This document shows positions 1-4,786 of a stretch of DNA of 5,672 bases, piece by piece; position 1 is the stretch's first letter, and every line of letters starts with the position of its first letter. Location of the stretch: the NCBI GenBank assembly GCA_013331015.1, contig DUHF01000320.1, forward strand, positions 6,255 through 11,926, in the 5' to 3' direction. The notes under the pieces were generated by a model. That model did not search any database and was not told the DNA's origin. It saw only the letters and a list, made by a program, of their open reading frames with translations. The translations under genes and the position numbers were made by a program. Source of the stretch: Methanoregula sp. (lineage in GTDB: Archaea; Halobacteriota; Methanomicrobia; Methanomicrobiales; Methanospirillaceae).

Positions 1-57
1 CCGTGGAGCATGAACGAGGTAGAGGGATTTATGAATGAAAATTGCTAAAATGGGGGT

Positions 58-77
58 CAAGGGGGATCGCCCCCTTG
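58..77. repeat. Perfect hairpin CAAGGGGG-ATCG-CCCCCTTG
   Basis: Eight-base arms (58-65 and 70-77) are exact reverse complements around a 4-base loop. The arm sequence recurs at 403-410 and 426-433. The right arm is inside the 12-base direct repeat shared with 401-412. Confidence 0.6.
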
Positions 78-83
78 GGCTGC

Positions 84-100
84 CTCCCCCTCTGGGGGAG
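84..100. repeat. Perfect hairpin CTCCCCC-TCT-GGGGGAG
   Basis: Seven-base arms (84-90 and 94-100) with a 3-base loop, only 6 nt after the 58-77 hairpin. The two would form tandem stems in a transcript from either strand. Confidence 0.55.
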
Positions 101-182
101 TGAGGGGGTCACCTTCACAAATTCCACTGAGCGTTTTAAAAAAAAGGATTTCGATAGAGCCGGTAACTGGGGGTCTTTGGTA

Positions 183-228
183 TCCCCGGATCAGGGATTC
201 CGGAGATCGGGGACTTTTTTGTAAAAAA
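183..228. terminator. Candidate two-sided terminator: weak stem plus T6-GT-A6
   Basis: On the plus strand, CCGGA (186-190) pairs with TCCGG (199-203), inside an outer TCCCC (183-187)/GGGGA (209-213) alternative, followed by T6 at 215-220. A6 at 223-228 is a T6 tract for minus-strand transcripts. It is the first long T tract reached by RNA running past the pgi stop, though 435 nt away. U-tracts are the usual archaeal termination signal. Confidence 0.35.
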
Positions 229-256
229 CAGGTCGTTGAAATCATTTGAAGTAAAG

Positions 257-275
257 ATGGGGGCTGATCCCCCAT
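257..275. repeat. Perfect hairpin ATGGGGG-CTGAT-CCCCCAT
   Basis: Seven-base arms (257-263 and 269-275) are exact reverse complements. The stem resembles the other G5/C5 stems of this region but has its own loop. Confidence 0.55.
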
Positions 276-293
276 ACCCCTATAAAGATGCCT

Positions 294-324
294 GCCGCCG
301 CCCCGAAGGGCGCCCCGCGGCGGC
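294..324. repeat. Large G/C stem-loop with 8-bp GCCGCCGC/GCGGCGGC arms
   Basis: GCCGCCGC (294-301) and GCGGCGGC (317-324) pair exactly. The loop can form a smaller CCC-GAA-GGG stem (302-310). This is probably the most stable RNA structure in the window and would block or pause transcripts from either strand. Confidence 0.55.
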
Positions 325-391
325 CTCAATTTCTGTTTTGTGAAAACGATTTTTGACGGAGTGTCCCGTACGGGTAATTCGGAGGCATCGC

Positions 392-466
392 ATGCGCCCC
401 CGCCCCCTTGGGGGCAGGGATGGCGCAAGGGGGGGTAACAATTTCCGGAAGGAGTTTTTCCCATGA
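392..466 (+). CDS. Possible 24-codon leader peptide upstream of the small cysteine-rich frame
   Basis: GGAGGC at 381-386 precedes an ATG at 392 by 5 nt. The frame encodes 24 residues (MRPRPLGGRDG…FRKEFFP) and stops at a TGA that shares ATGA with the start at 463, the same overlap style as pfkA-pgi. The frame runs through the two alternative G/C hairpins at 402-433. It may be a chance frame in GC-rich DNA. Its appeal is the combination of ribosome binding site, exact overlap and hairpins. Confidence 0.2.
   Translation: MRPRPLGGRDGARGGNNFRKEFFP
402..433 (+). repeat. Two mutually exclusive G/C hairpins upstream of the small frame
   Basis: GCCCCC (402-407) can pair with GGGGGC (410-415) over a two-base TT turn. 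Alternatively CCCCCTTG (403-410) pairs with CAAGGGGG (426-433) with a 15-nt loop. The two share the same C run, so only one can form at a time. They end 13 nt before the ribosome binding site at 447-454. Confidence 0.45.
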
Positions 467-634
467 AAATACCCCGCCGGGTTCCTCTGTCCGAGTGTCC
501 TGCATGCACGCCATATTGGGCACAATCGCATCCGCAGCCCGACCATTGCGCGACGTTGGGGGCCTTGCCGCCCCCATAAGGAGTGCAAGGATGCGGGCGA
601 GGACATCTGTTCGACTTGCCGGGAATTTTCATGA
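463..634 (+). pseudogene. Small cysteine-rich (zinc-ribbon-like) reading frame, apparently frameshifted
   Basis: An ATG at 463 follows a strong ribosome binding site, GGAAGGAG (447-454), with 8-nt spacing. The initial frame reads MKIPRRVPLSECPACTPYW and continues to a TAA at 577-579, giving 38 residues. The frame one base later carries a better-looking ending, HKECKDAGEDICSTCREFS, with TGA at 632-634, but it has no start of its own after the TGA at 464. Skipping one G in the GGG at 518-520 joins them into about 56 residues with CPAC near the start and C-x5-C-x7-C-x2-C at the end, a plausible metal-binding knuckle arrangement. This could be a decayed gene, a sequencing indel, programmed +1 frameshifting, or just a 38-residue peptide (463-579). 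The family is not recognised. It converges on pgi with only 28 nt between stops. Confidence 0.35.
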
Positions 635-662
635 TTCGGGTGTGAACCGGATCGATTCATGC

Positions 663-1412
663 TCATTTGTCCAGAGTGGAGGAGAATTTCTCCGGATAAT
701 TCAGAAAACCGAGCACGGGATCGCGCCGTGCAATGAGCCGGTAGAGCGGGAAGTCCAGCCCGGGAATAGTCGTCCCGGATCTGCCGGCATCAACGCAGCG
801 CAGGGGCGGCACTTTCTCATAAGCACGGTTTTTCACCCACGATCCGTCCGCCATCTCATAGTACGCGGCCCCTTTTTTCTCCACGTATTTTGCATAATCG
901 CTCGTGAACCGGGAGGAGACGATGTTTGCCATGTGAAGCACATGGTCGGTTGTCGGGTTGATGGTGACGTGCCCGTAACCGGGTGGGACAACCACCACGT
1001 CCCCCGCGGTTGCCACAACCAGTACAACATCGGTAGTGTCCTCCCGCTGGAGGAGGTAGTGTGCAGTTCCTTCCAGTACCTCGTACACCTCCGGAAATCC
1101 CCATCCCGCCTCATTTTTCGGGTGGTAATGACCCTTTGTCTTGACAAACTCGCCGCAGATGACTTGGGGCGGGATGACCGTGATGTCGTACCGCAGGTGG
1201 TTCTCTCTCATCCACCAGCGGTCTGCTGCTGACTTTGCAAGATCGCGGAACATGGCATAGAGCGGGCCGGACGCAGAACAGCCCTTCCGGGCGAAGATCC
1301 CGTTGAGGTCACCGGCCATCCGTAATTCCGGTTCCGCGATGGGGCCGTCCCAGTGCACCCGGAGCCGGGCAGGATCGAACCTGCCGAATATCTCGGTCAC
1401 CTTTCTTTTCAT
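663..1412 (-). CDS. pgi: Glucose-6-phosphate isomerase, archaeal cupin type
   Basis: A 249-residue cupin-superfamily phosphoglucose isomerase (Pfam GPI family, unrelated to the bacterial PGI fold) interconverting glucose 6-phosphate and fructose 6-phosphate. The cupin metal site is visible as GHYH (His95, His97), Glu108 in PEVYEVLEG and His148 in VPPGYGHVTIN. KTKGHYHPK and the later HVLHMANIVSS and DYAKYVEKKGAAYY (173-186) also fit the family. The Pyrococcus enzyme is about 189 residues; this one is longer at the N-terminus, between His97 and Glu108, and in a C-terminal tail of about 60 residues ending NYPEKFSSTLDK. Translation is probably coupled to pfkA: start and stop share ATGA (1412-1409), and GGAGGC at 1418-1423 inside the pfkA end gives a 5-nt spacing. 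The gene links glucan-derived hexose phosphate to the neighbouring kinase and ends convergently to the small plus-strand frame at 463-634. Confidence 0.92.
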   Translation of the reverse strand: MKRKVTEIFGRFDPARLRVHWDGPIAEPELRMAGDLNGIFARKGCSASGPLYAMFRDLAKSAADRWWMRENHLRYDITVIPPQVICGEFVKTKGHYHPKNEAGWGFPEVYEVLEGTAHYLLQREDTTDVVLVVATAGDVVVVPPGYGHVTINPTTDHVLHMANIVSSRFTSDYAKYVEKKGAAYYEMADGSWVKNRAYEKVPPLRCVDAGRSGTTIPGLDFPLYRLIARRDPVLGFLNYPEKFSSTLDK

Positions 1413-2449
1413 TGCATGCCTCCAATCACGGTCTTTGCCATCCGGTAAAAGGCCGGATCCACGGTCTTTAAGTGCGCCACCGCCTCCTCGAGCGGGATGT
1501 CGATGATCTCGTTGCCCCGGAGTGCAACCATCCTGCCAAATGCGCCGGTGTTGATGAGTTCAACCGCGGCAACCCCGTACCGGGTGGCAAGGACCCGGTC
1601 ATATGCGGTGGGTGAACCGCCCCGCTGGACGTGGCCGAGGATGGTGACCCGGGTCTCGATCCCGATCCGGTTCTCGATCTCTTTACCGAGTATATTGGCA
1701 ATGCCCACGAACTTCTCATGGCCGCACTCGTCCCGCAGATCCTCCGGCACCGGCGGAAGCCCGAGCGTCTCCCGGTTCACCCCTTCTGCAACCACGACAA
1801 TCGAGAACTTCTTGCCGGACCGGTACCTTGTCATGAGGTTATTGCAGACCTCTTCCATGCTGGTATGGATCTCGGGGATCAAAATCTCGTCAGCTCCCCC
1901 GGCAAGGCCGGCAGTGACGGCAATCCATCCCACGTTCCGGCCCATCACTTCCACGACAATGATCCGGTGGTGGGATTCTGCGGTGGTGTGGAGCCGGTCG
2001 ATGGCTTCGGTGACCGTGGCAACCGCGGTGTCGAACCCGAAGGTGACATCGGTGCCGGAGATGTCGTTGTCGATGGTTTTTGGGACCCCCACGAGGCTGA
2101 TGCCCTCGCCTGCCACATCGCGGGCTGCCGAGAGGGTGCCGTCACCCCCGATAACGACAAGCGCGTGGATACCGAATTTTTTGAGGTTGGCTTTGATCTT
2201 CTGGAAATCGGCGGTCTTTGCAAGCGGGTTTGTCCTCGATGTGCCAAGGATGGTCCCGCCTTTTGGGAGGATACCCGAGACCGAGAAGTCGGTCAGCGGC
2301 TCAACATCGCCGTCAATGAGCCCCTGCCACCCGTTCCGTATCCCGATGGTCTCAAAACCATGGGGCAGCCCCGAGCGGACAACGGCACGGATCACCGCAT
2401 TGAGACCGGGGCAGTCACCTCCTCCCGTCAGCACTCCGATTCGCTTCAT
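1409..2449 (-). CDS. pfkA: 6-phosphofructokinase, PFKA family (predicted ATP-dependent)
   Basis: A 346-residue cytoplasmic PFKA-family enzyme converting fructose 6-phosphate to fructose 1,6-bisphosphate. Numbering matches E. coli PfkA for the first two thirds: GGGD at 9-12, Arg72, GGDGT at 101-105 (Asp103, Gly104), PKTIDND at 123-129 with catalytic base Asp127, Arg162, MGR at 169-171 and Glu222. An insertion of about 24 residues (roughly 225-250) precedes ETR (265-267) and HVQRGGSP (273-280), giving 346 rather than 320 residues, as in longer PFKA clades. Gly104 favours ATP over pyrophosphate, while Lys124 is the residue seen in PPi enzymes and in a mixed Gly/Lys ATP clade, so the donor is predicted, not certain. 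Start supported by GGGAGAGG at 2460-2467. Its TGA overlaps the pgi ATG. Many archaea, including M. jannaschii, use an unrelated ADP-dependent kinase for this step. Confidence 0.92.
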   Translation of the reverse strand: MKRIGVLTGGGDCPGLNAVIRAVVRSGLPHGFETIGIRNGWQGLIDGDVEPLTDFSVSGILPKGGTILGTSRTNPLAKTADFQKIKANLKKFGIHALVVIGGDGTLSAARDVAGEGISLVGVPKTIDNDISGTDVTFGFDTAVATVTEAIDRLHTTAESHHRIIVVEVMGRNVGWIAVTAGLAGGADEILIPEIHTSMEEVCNNLMTRYRSGKKFSIVVVAEGVNRETLGLPPVPEDLRDECGHEKFVGIANILGKEIENRIGIETRVTILGHVQRGGSPTAYDRVLATRYGVAAVELINTGAFGRMVALRGNEIIDIPLEEAVAHLKTVDPAFYRMAKTVIGGMQ

Positions 2450-2483
2450 CGTTTCCTAACCTCTCCCGTGTTGATGATATTCT

Positions 2484-2504
2484 GCAATGCTATATGCGCA
2501 TTGC
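2484..2504 (-). promoter_or_regulatory. Perfect 7-bp inverted repeat around a TATA-like core upstream of pfk
   Basis: GCAATGC (2484-2490) and GCATTGC (2498-2504) are exact reverse complements around a 7-nt spacer, TATATGC (CATATA in the minus direction). The spacer could serve as the TATA box of the pfk-pgi unit. A start about 25 nt downstream would fall near 2468, just before the ribosome binding site GGGAGAGG at 2460-2467 and the ATG at 2449. A repressor on the dyad would then block TBP. No clear BRE is seen, and the dyad could instead form an RNA hairpin in a read-through prk transcript. Confidence 0.4.
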
Positions 2505-2555
2505 GGTTGACAAAAATGCGATCTCTCTGGAACCTGAACGGGATCTCTCATATCC

Positions 2556-3518
2556 TCACCGGCAGGACTCCAAGAAGATGCGGCGGTGGATGATCCGCCA
2601 GCAGACGATCAGCTGGGCAAGATCCCCGGCCGTTACGTATTCCCGGTTGCGGAAGATGGCGATCGGGTGGACCCGGGTCTGGCGTTCGATGCTGTGCTCG
2701 AGTCTTTCGACCACGTGCCCGCTCAGTTCCCCGTCGATGATGAGTTCCCCCATCTGGTGGCCGTCATGCTCGCTCTTTTCGAATCTGAGCGAGAAGTTCC
2801 GCTCCGATAAGGAGAGGATGGAGTAGAGGTCGAGTGAGAGGTCGATATTCTCAAGGCTCCAGCGCAGTTTCTTCTGGGCAAGGGTGATGCGGTACACGTT
2901 CTGTTCCTGCCCGAGATCCCTGCCGTACTCCGAGTACCCGATGGTGATGACCGCATCCGCGAATGATTTCTGGGGAAGCACATACTGGGCATAGTCCGGC
3001 TCCCGCTCGCGGATTTCTGCCATAACCTCCTCGCGTGAATATCCCCGTTTCTCGACATCCCGCTTTATCTTCCAGTCGTATTTCACCTCCCGCTCCGGGT
3101 TGACAAAGAGACAAAAATCCAGATACTTCCGGAGGGTTGGCGTGGAGAACGTGTGCAGGCCCTCAAGGATGAGGATCTTCTGCGGCCGGAACACGACCGG
3201 GGGATCGAAGGTGCCGGTGGCATGGTTGTATACCGGCTTCTCGATGGGGACTCCCCGGCGCAGCCGGATAAGGTCCTGTTCGAGCACATCGATGCGGTTG
3301 GCTTTCGGGTGGAGTGCCGTTATTCCCTGTTCCTCCCGTGCTTTCCGGTCAAGCGCATGGTAGTCGTCAAGCGTGATGGTCGAGACAAGGTCGTCTCCAA
3401 AGATCTTCCGGATCCCCTGCGTGAACGTGGTCTTGCCGGATCCGCTGTCCCCGGCCACGCCGATGGTGAAGATATAGGGCGATGCGGCGATCGTGTCCTT
3501 GAAGTTCTGGTGGTGCAT
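2556..3518 (-). CDS. prk: Phosphoribulokinase, archaeal type
   Basis: A 320-residue P-loop kinase predicted to phosphorylate ribulose 5-phosphate with ATP to ribulose 1,5-bisphosphate, the RuBisCO substrate. It begins IGVAGDSGSGKTT, with the Walker A loop at 23-31 (Lys29). DDYH at 51-54 supplies the likely catalytic Asp. KPVYNHATGTF near 94-104 is the PRK/uridine-kinase sugar-site loop and ILEGLH at 117-122 is the second conserved strand. The long C-terminal half (about 200-320) has the mixed beta region expected of PRKs rather than short uridine kinases (about 210 aa). Such archaeal PRKs are known from Methanospirillum, where they feed form III RuBisCO in the reductive hexulose-phosphate pathway. 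The start has GGGTGA at 3525-3530, 6 nt upstream. It sits alone between two intergenic gaps, in a neighbourhood of hexose-phosphate and glucan genes. Alternative: a uridine-kinase-like paralogue of unknown substrate. Confidence 0.87.
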   Translation of the reverse strand: MHHQNFKDTIAASPYIFTIGVAGDSGSGKTTFTQGIRKIFGDDLVSTITLDDYHALDRKAREEQGITALHPKANRIDVLEQDLIRLRRGVPIEKPVYNHATGTFDPPVVFRPQKILILEGLHTFSTPTLRKYLDFCLFVNPEREVKYDWKIKRDVEKRGYSREEVMAEIREREPDYAQYVLPQKSFADAVITIGYSEYGRDLGQEQNVYRITLAQKKLRWSLENIDLSLDLYSILSLSERNFSLRFEKSEHDGHQMGELIIDGELSGHVVERLEHSIERQTRVHPIAIFRNREYVTAGDLAQLIVCWRIIHRRIFLESCR

Positions 3519-3570
3519 GCAGGCTCACCCTTTCGTGGTTGGTTATTGGTTGAGAGTTTCCTTGCCCCTC

Positions 3571-3601
3571 TTATTGAATGCACCGGTCAACCGGGCCGGT
3601 G
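3571..3601 (-). promoter_or_regulatory. Candidate prk promoter/operator: CACCGG-N9-CCGGTG next to TATA-like TTCAATAA
   Basis: A perfect 6-bp inverted repeat (3581-3586 and 3596-3601) lies directly upstream, in the minus direction, of an AT-rich TTCAATAA element at 3571-3578. If that element is the TATA box, transcription would start roughly 25 nt later, giving a leader of about 30 nt before the prk ATG at 3518. A dyad just upstream of TATA suits an archaeal activator site. The TATA match is weak and the dyad is short in GC-rich DNA. Confidence 0.25.
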
Positions 3602-3608
3602 AAAAAAA
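3602..3608 (-). terminator. T7 tract downstream of glycosyltransferase gene
   Basis: Seven consecutive A on the plus strand read as T7 on the coding strand, 33 nt beyond the glycosyltransferase stop. Archaeal RNA polymerase commonly terminates at U-tracts without needing a hairpin. The tract would separate the GH57-GT unit from prk. No strong stem directly precedes it, so termination may be partial. Confidence 0.4.
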
Positions 3609-3640
3609 GGATGCGCGGTGCAGCCGGCCAATCTCCCGGT

Positions 3641-4786
3641 TCATGCCACGACCCGGGCATAGGTGTCGGTCAGCTGCTCCACGATGGGGCCCCAGAGGAA
3701 GACCCGGTCCACTTTCCGGCGACCCCGCATCCCTAAAGCACCGGCGTTCCATGGCTCGTCAACCATGGTCCTGATCCCCCACGCGAGGGATTCGGCTGAT
3801 ACGTCAGTCTTGATCCCGTTGACGAACGCGTCGATATTCTCCCCAAGGCCCCCGACATCGGAAGCCACCACGCACTTCTCCGCGCTCCAGGCTTCAAGGA
3901 GCACAAGCCCGAACGGTTCGTTCCTGCTCGGGATGACCACGAGATCACAGGCATTGAGGAGCCGGATATACTCCGAGTCCGGGATGTAACCGACAAAGTT
4001 CACCGGCAGGTCAGCAGCCCGTGATTCAAGGTACTGGCGCATGCCGCCGTCCCCGGCAACGATGACCTGTGCGTCCCAGCGGTGGTGGCAGACCTTGCGG
4101 ATCGCCTCGATGAAGAGGTCCGGGCCTTTCTGGTACACGAGCCTGCCGATGAAGAGGATGAGCGGGGCGAACGGGTGAATGCCGTAAGCTTTCTTCACCT
4201 CGCCCGGATCGATTCCTTCCGCCCGGTACTGCTGTGGCACCACGCCGTTTGGGATGACGCGGCACTTCCAGTCGGGGATGTTGTATAAGTGTTCCACCTC
4301 GTTCTTCATGGTCGAAGAGACCGCAGTCACCTGTTTTGCAATGAGGCTGCCATACCATTCCTTGCCGGAGATCTCCTTGAACTCCCACCAGTCCCCGAAC
4401 TGGTTGCCGTTCCTGCCAAACTCGGTGGAGTGGAAGGTGAGGATGGTGTTCCGGTCCTTGAGCTGGTGGAGGGCCTGGACCGGGTGCCAGTCATGGAAAT
4501 GGAGGAAGTCGAACTTGTGCCGGGCATCAAACGTTTCGAACTGATCCACCATCTGGTTGCTCATGGTGTCGCAGTACTCAACGATGTTATTCCCTGCCGG
4601 CCGGCAGTAATGGTAATCCACGCCATTGATGGTCTGGTCGGGGATGTTTCCCCGCGTGAAGAAGTGAACCTCGTGGTTCTGCTTCACCAGCGTTTCGGCA
4701 AGGTTGGTGGCTGCGCTTGCAAGCCCGCCGACACGTTCGGCATACATGGACTCCCAGCAGAAGAAGGCTACCTTATATGACTCCAT
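3641..4786 (-). CDS. GT-B glycosyltransferase, archaeal glycogen-synthase-like (GT4/GT5 type)
   Basis: A 381-residue cytoplasmic GT-B fold glycosyltransferase, probably a nucleotide-sugar-dependent alpha-glucan (glycogen) synthase. The N-terminal Rossmann domain begins with strand KVAFFCWE and the sugar-nucleotide loop VGGLA (19-23). HFHDWHP lies at 96-102 and TFHSTEFGRNG near 117-127. The C-terminal domain starts near VIPNGV (167-172), then LFIGRLVYQKG (201-211) with the phosphate-contacting Arg205/Lys210 pair. The GT-B retaining E-x7-E signature is E290 to E298 (EPFGLVLLE), followed by SDVGGLGE. It is shorter than bacterial GlgA (about 480 aa), as usual for archaeal homologues. The ATG is supported by GGAGGG at 4794-4799, 7 nt upstream, inside the end of the GH57 gene. 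The overlap with GH57 points to a synthesis/degradation pair for one glucan. A sucrose-phosphate-synthase-like or other GT4 role cannot be excluded, because donor and acceptor are not readable from sequence. Confidence 0.87.
   Translation of the reverse strand: MESYKVAFFCWESMYAERVGGLASAATNLAETLVKQNHEVHFFTRGNIPDQTINGVDYHYCRPAGNNIVEYCDTMSNQMVDQFETFDARHKFDFLHFHDWHPVQALHQLKDRNTILTFHSTEFGRNGNQFGDWWEFKEISGKEWYGSLIAKQVTAVSSTMKNEVEHLYNIPDWKCRVIPNGVVPQQYRAEGIDPGEVKKAYGIHPFAPLILFIGRLVYQKGPDLFIEAIRKVCHHRWDAQVIVAGDGGMRQYLESRAADLPVNFVGYIPDSEYIRLLNACDLVVIPSRNEPFGLVLLEAWSAEKCVVASDVGGLGENIDAFVNGIKTDVSAESLAWGIRTMVDEPWNAGALGMRGRRKVDRVFLWGPIVEQLTDTYARVVA

Larger units (their letters stand above)
1..440. other. 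Non-coding, hairpin-dense G/C-rich intergenic region
   Basis: No convincing large gene is present. Long frames here have Arg/Pro/Gly-rich, low-quality translations. The stretch instead holds several perfect inverted repeats of G and C runs (58-77, 84-100, 257-275, 294-324, 402-415), the 12-base repeat CGCCCCCTTGGG (68-79 and 401-412), and homopolymer tracts T4A8 at 134-145 and T6-GT-A6 at 215-228. On the plus strand G5 runs occur at 52-56, 61-65, 94-98 and 104-108. This resembles dispersed intergenic repeat units or an untranslated structured region more than decayed coding sequence. Confidence 0.55.

Noticed and set aside
1..48. Possible 3' end of an upstream plus-strand gene (…NEVEGFMNENC, TAA at 46-48)
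   Set aside because: Only 15 codons are visible, and another frame also reads through to a stop at 36-38. Too short to support.
52..435. CRISPR array or insertion sequence
   Set aside because: Repeats are short, irregularly spaced and palindromic, with no regular spacers, no transposase and no flanking target duplication.
57..632. 191-codon minus-strand frame
   Set aside because: No ribosome binding site before the ATG and a low-complexity translation. Its open length is explained by GC-rich, stop-poor sequence. Its first 20 residues are noted only for the inverted-repeat finding.
280..666. 128-codon minus-strand frame whose ATG overlaps the pgi stop as ATGA
   Set aside because: The overlap is attractive, but there is no ribosome binding site (the upstream sequence is CTCC-rich). 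The translation is Arg/Pro/Ser-rich without recognisable structure, and the frame runs through the G/C hairpins.
408..1232. Long plus-strand frame of 274 codons
   Set aside because: Mostly antisense to pgi, whose motifs are unmistakable; no good ribosome binding site and no recognisable domain.
1409..2449. Pyrophosphate-dependent phosphofructokinase
   Set aside because: Position 104 is Gly, not the Asp expected of PPi enzymes. Lys124 alone is not decisive, so ATP is preferred with caution.
1497..2593. Two plus-strand frames of 320 codons opposite pfkA
   Set aside because: Antisense shadows of a clear PFKA gene; translations lack domain character.
2556..3518. Uridine kinase annotation
   Set aside because: P-loop and sugar-loop motifs are shared, but the 320-residue length and C-terminal half fit archaeal phosphoribulokinase better.
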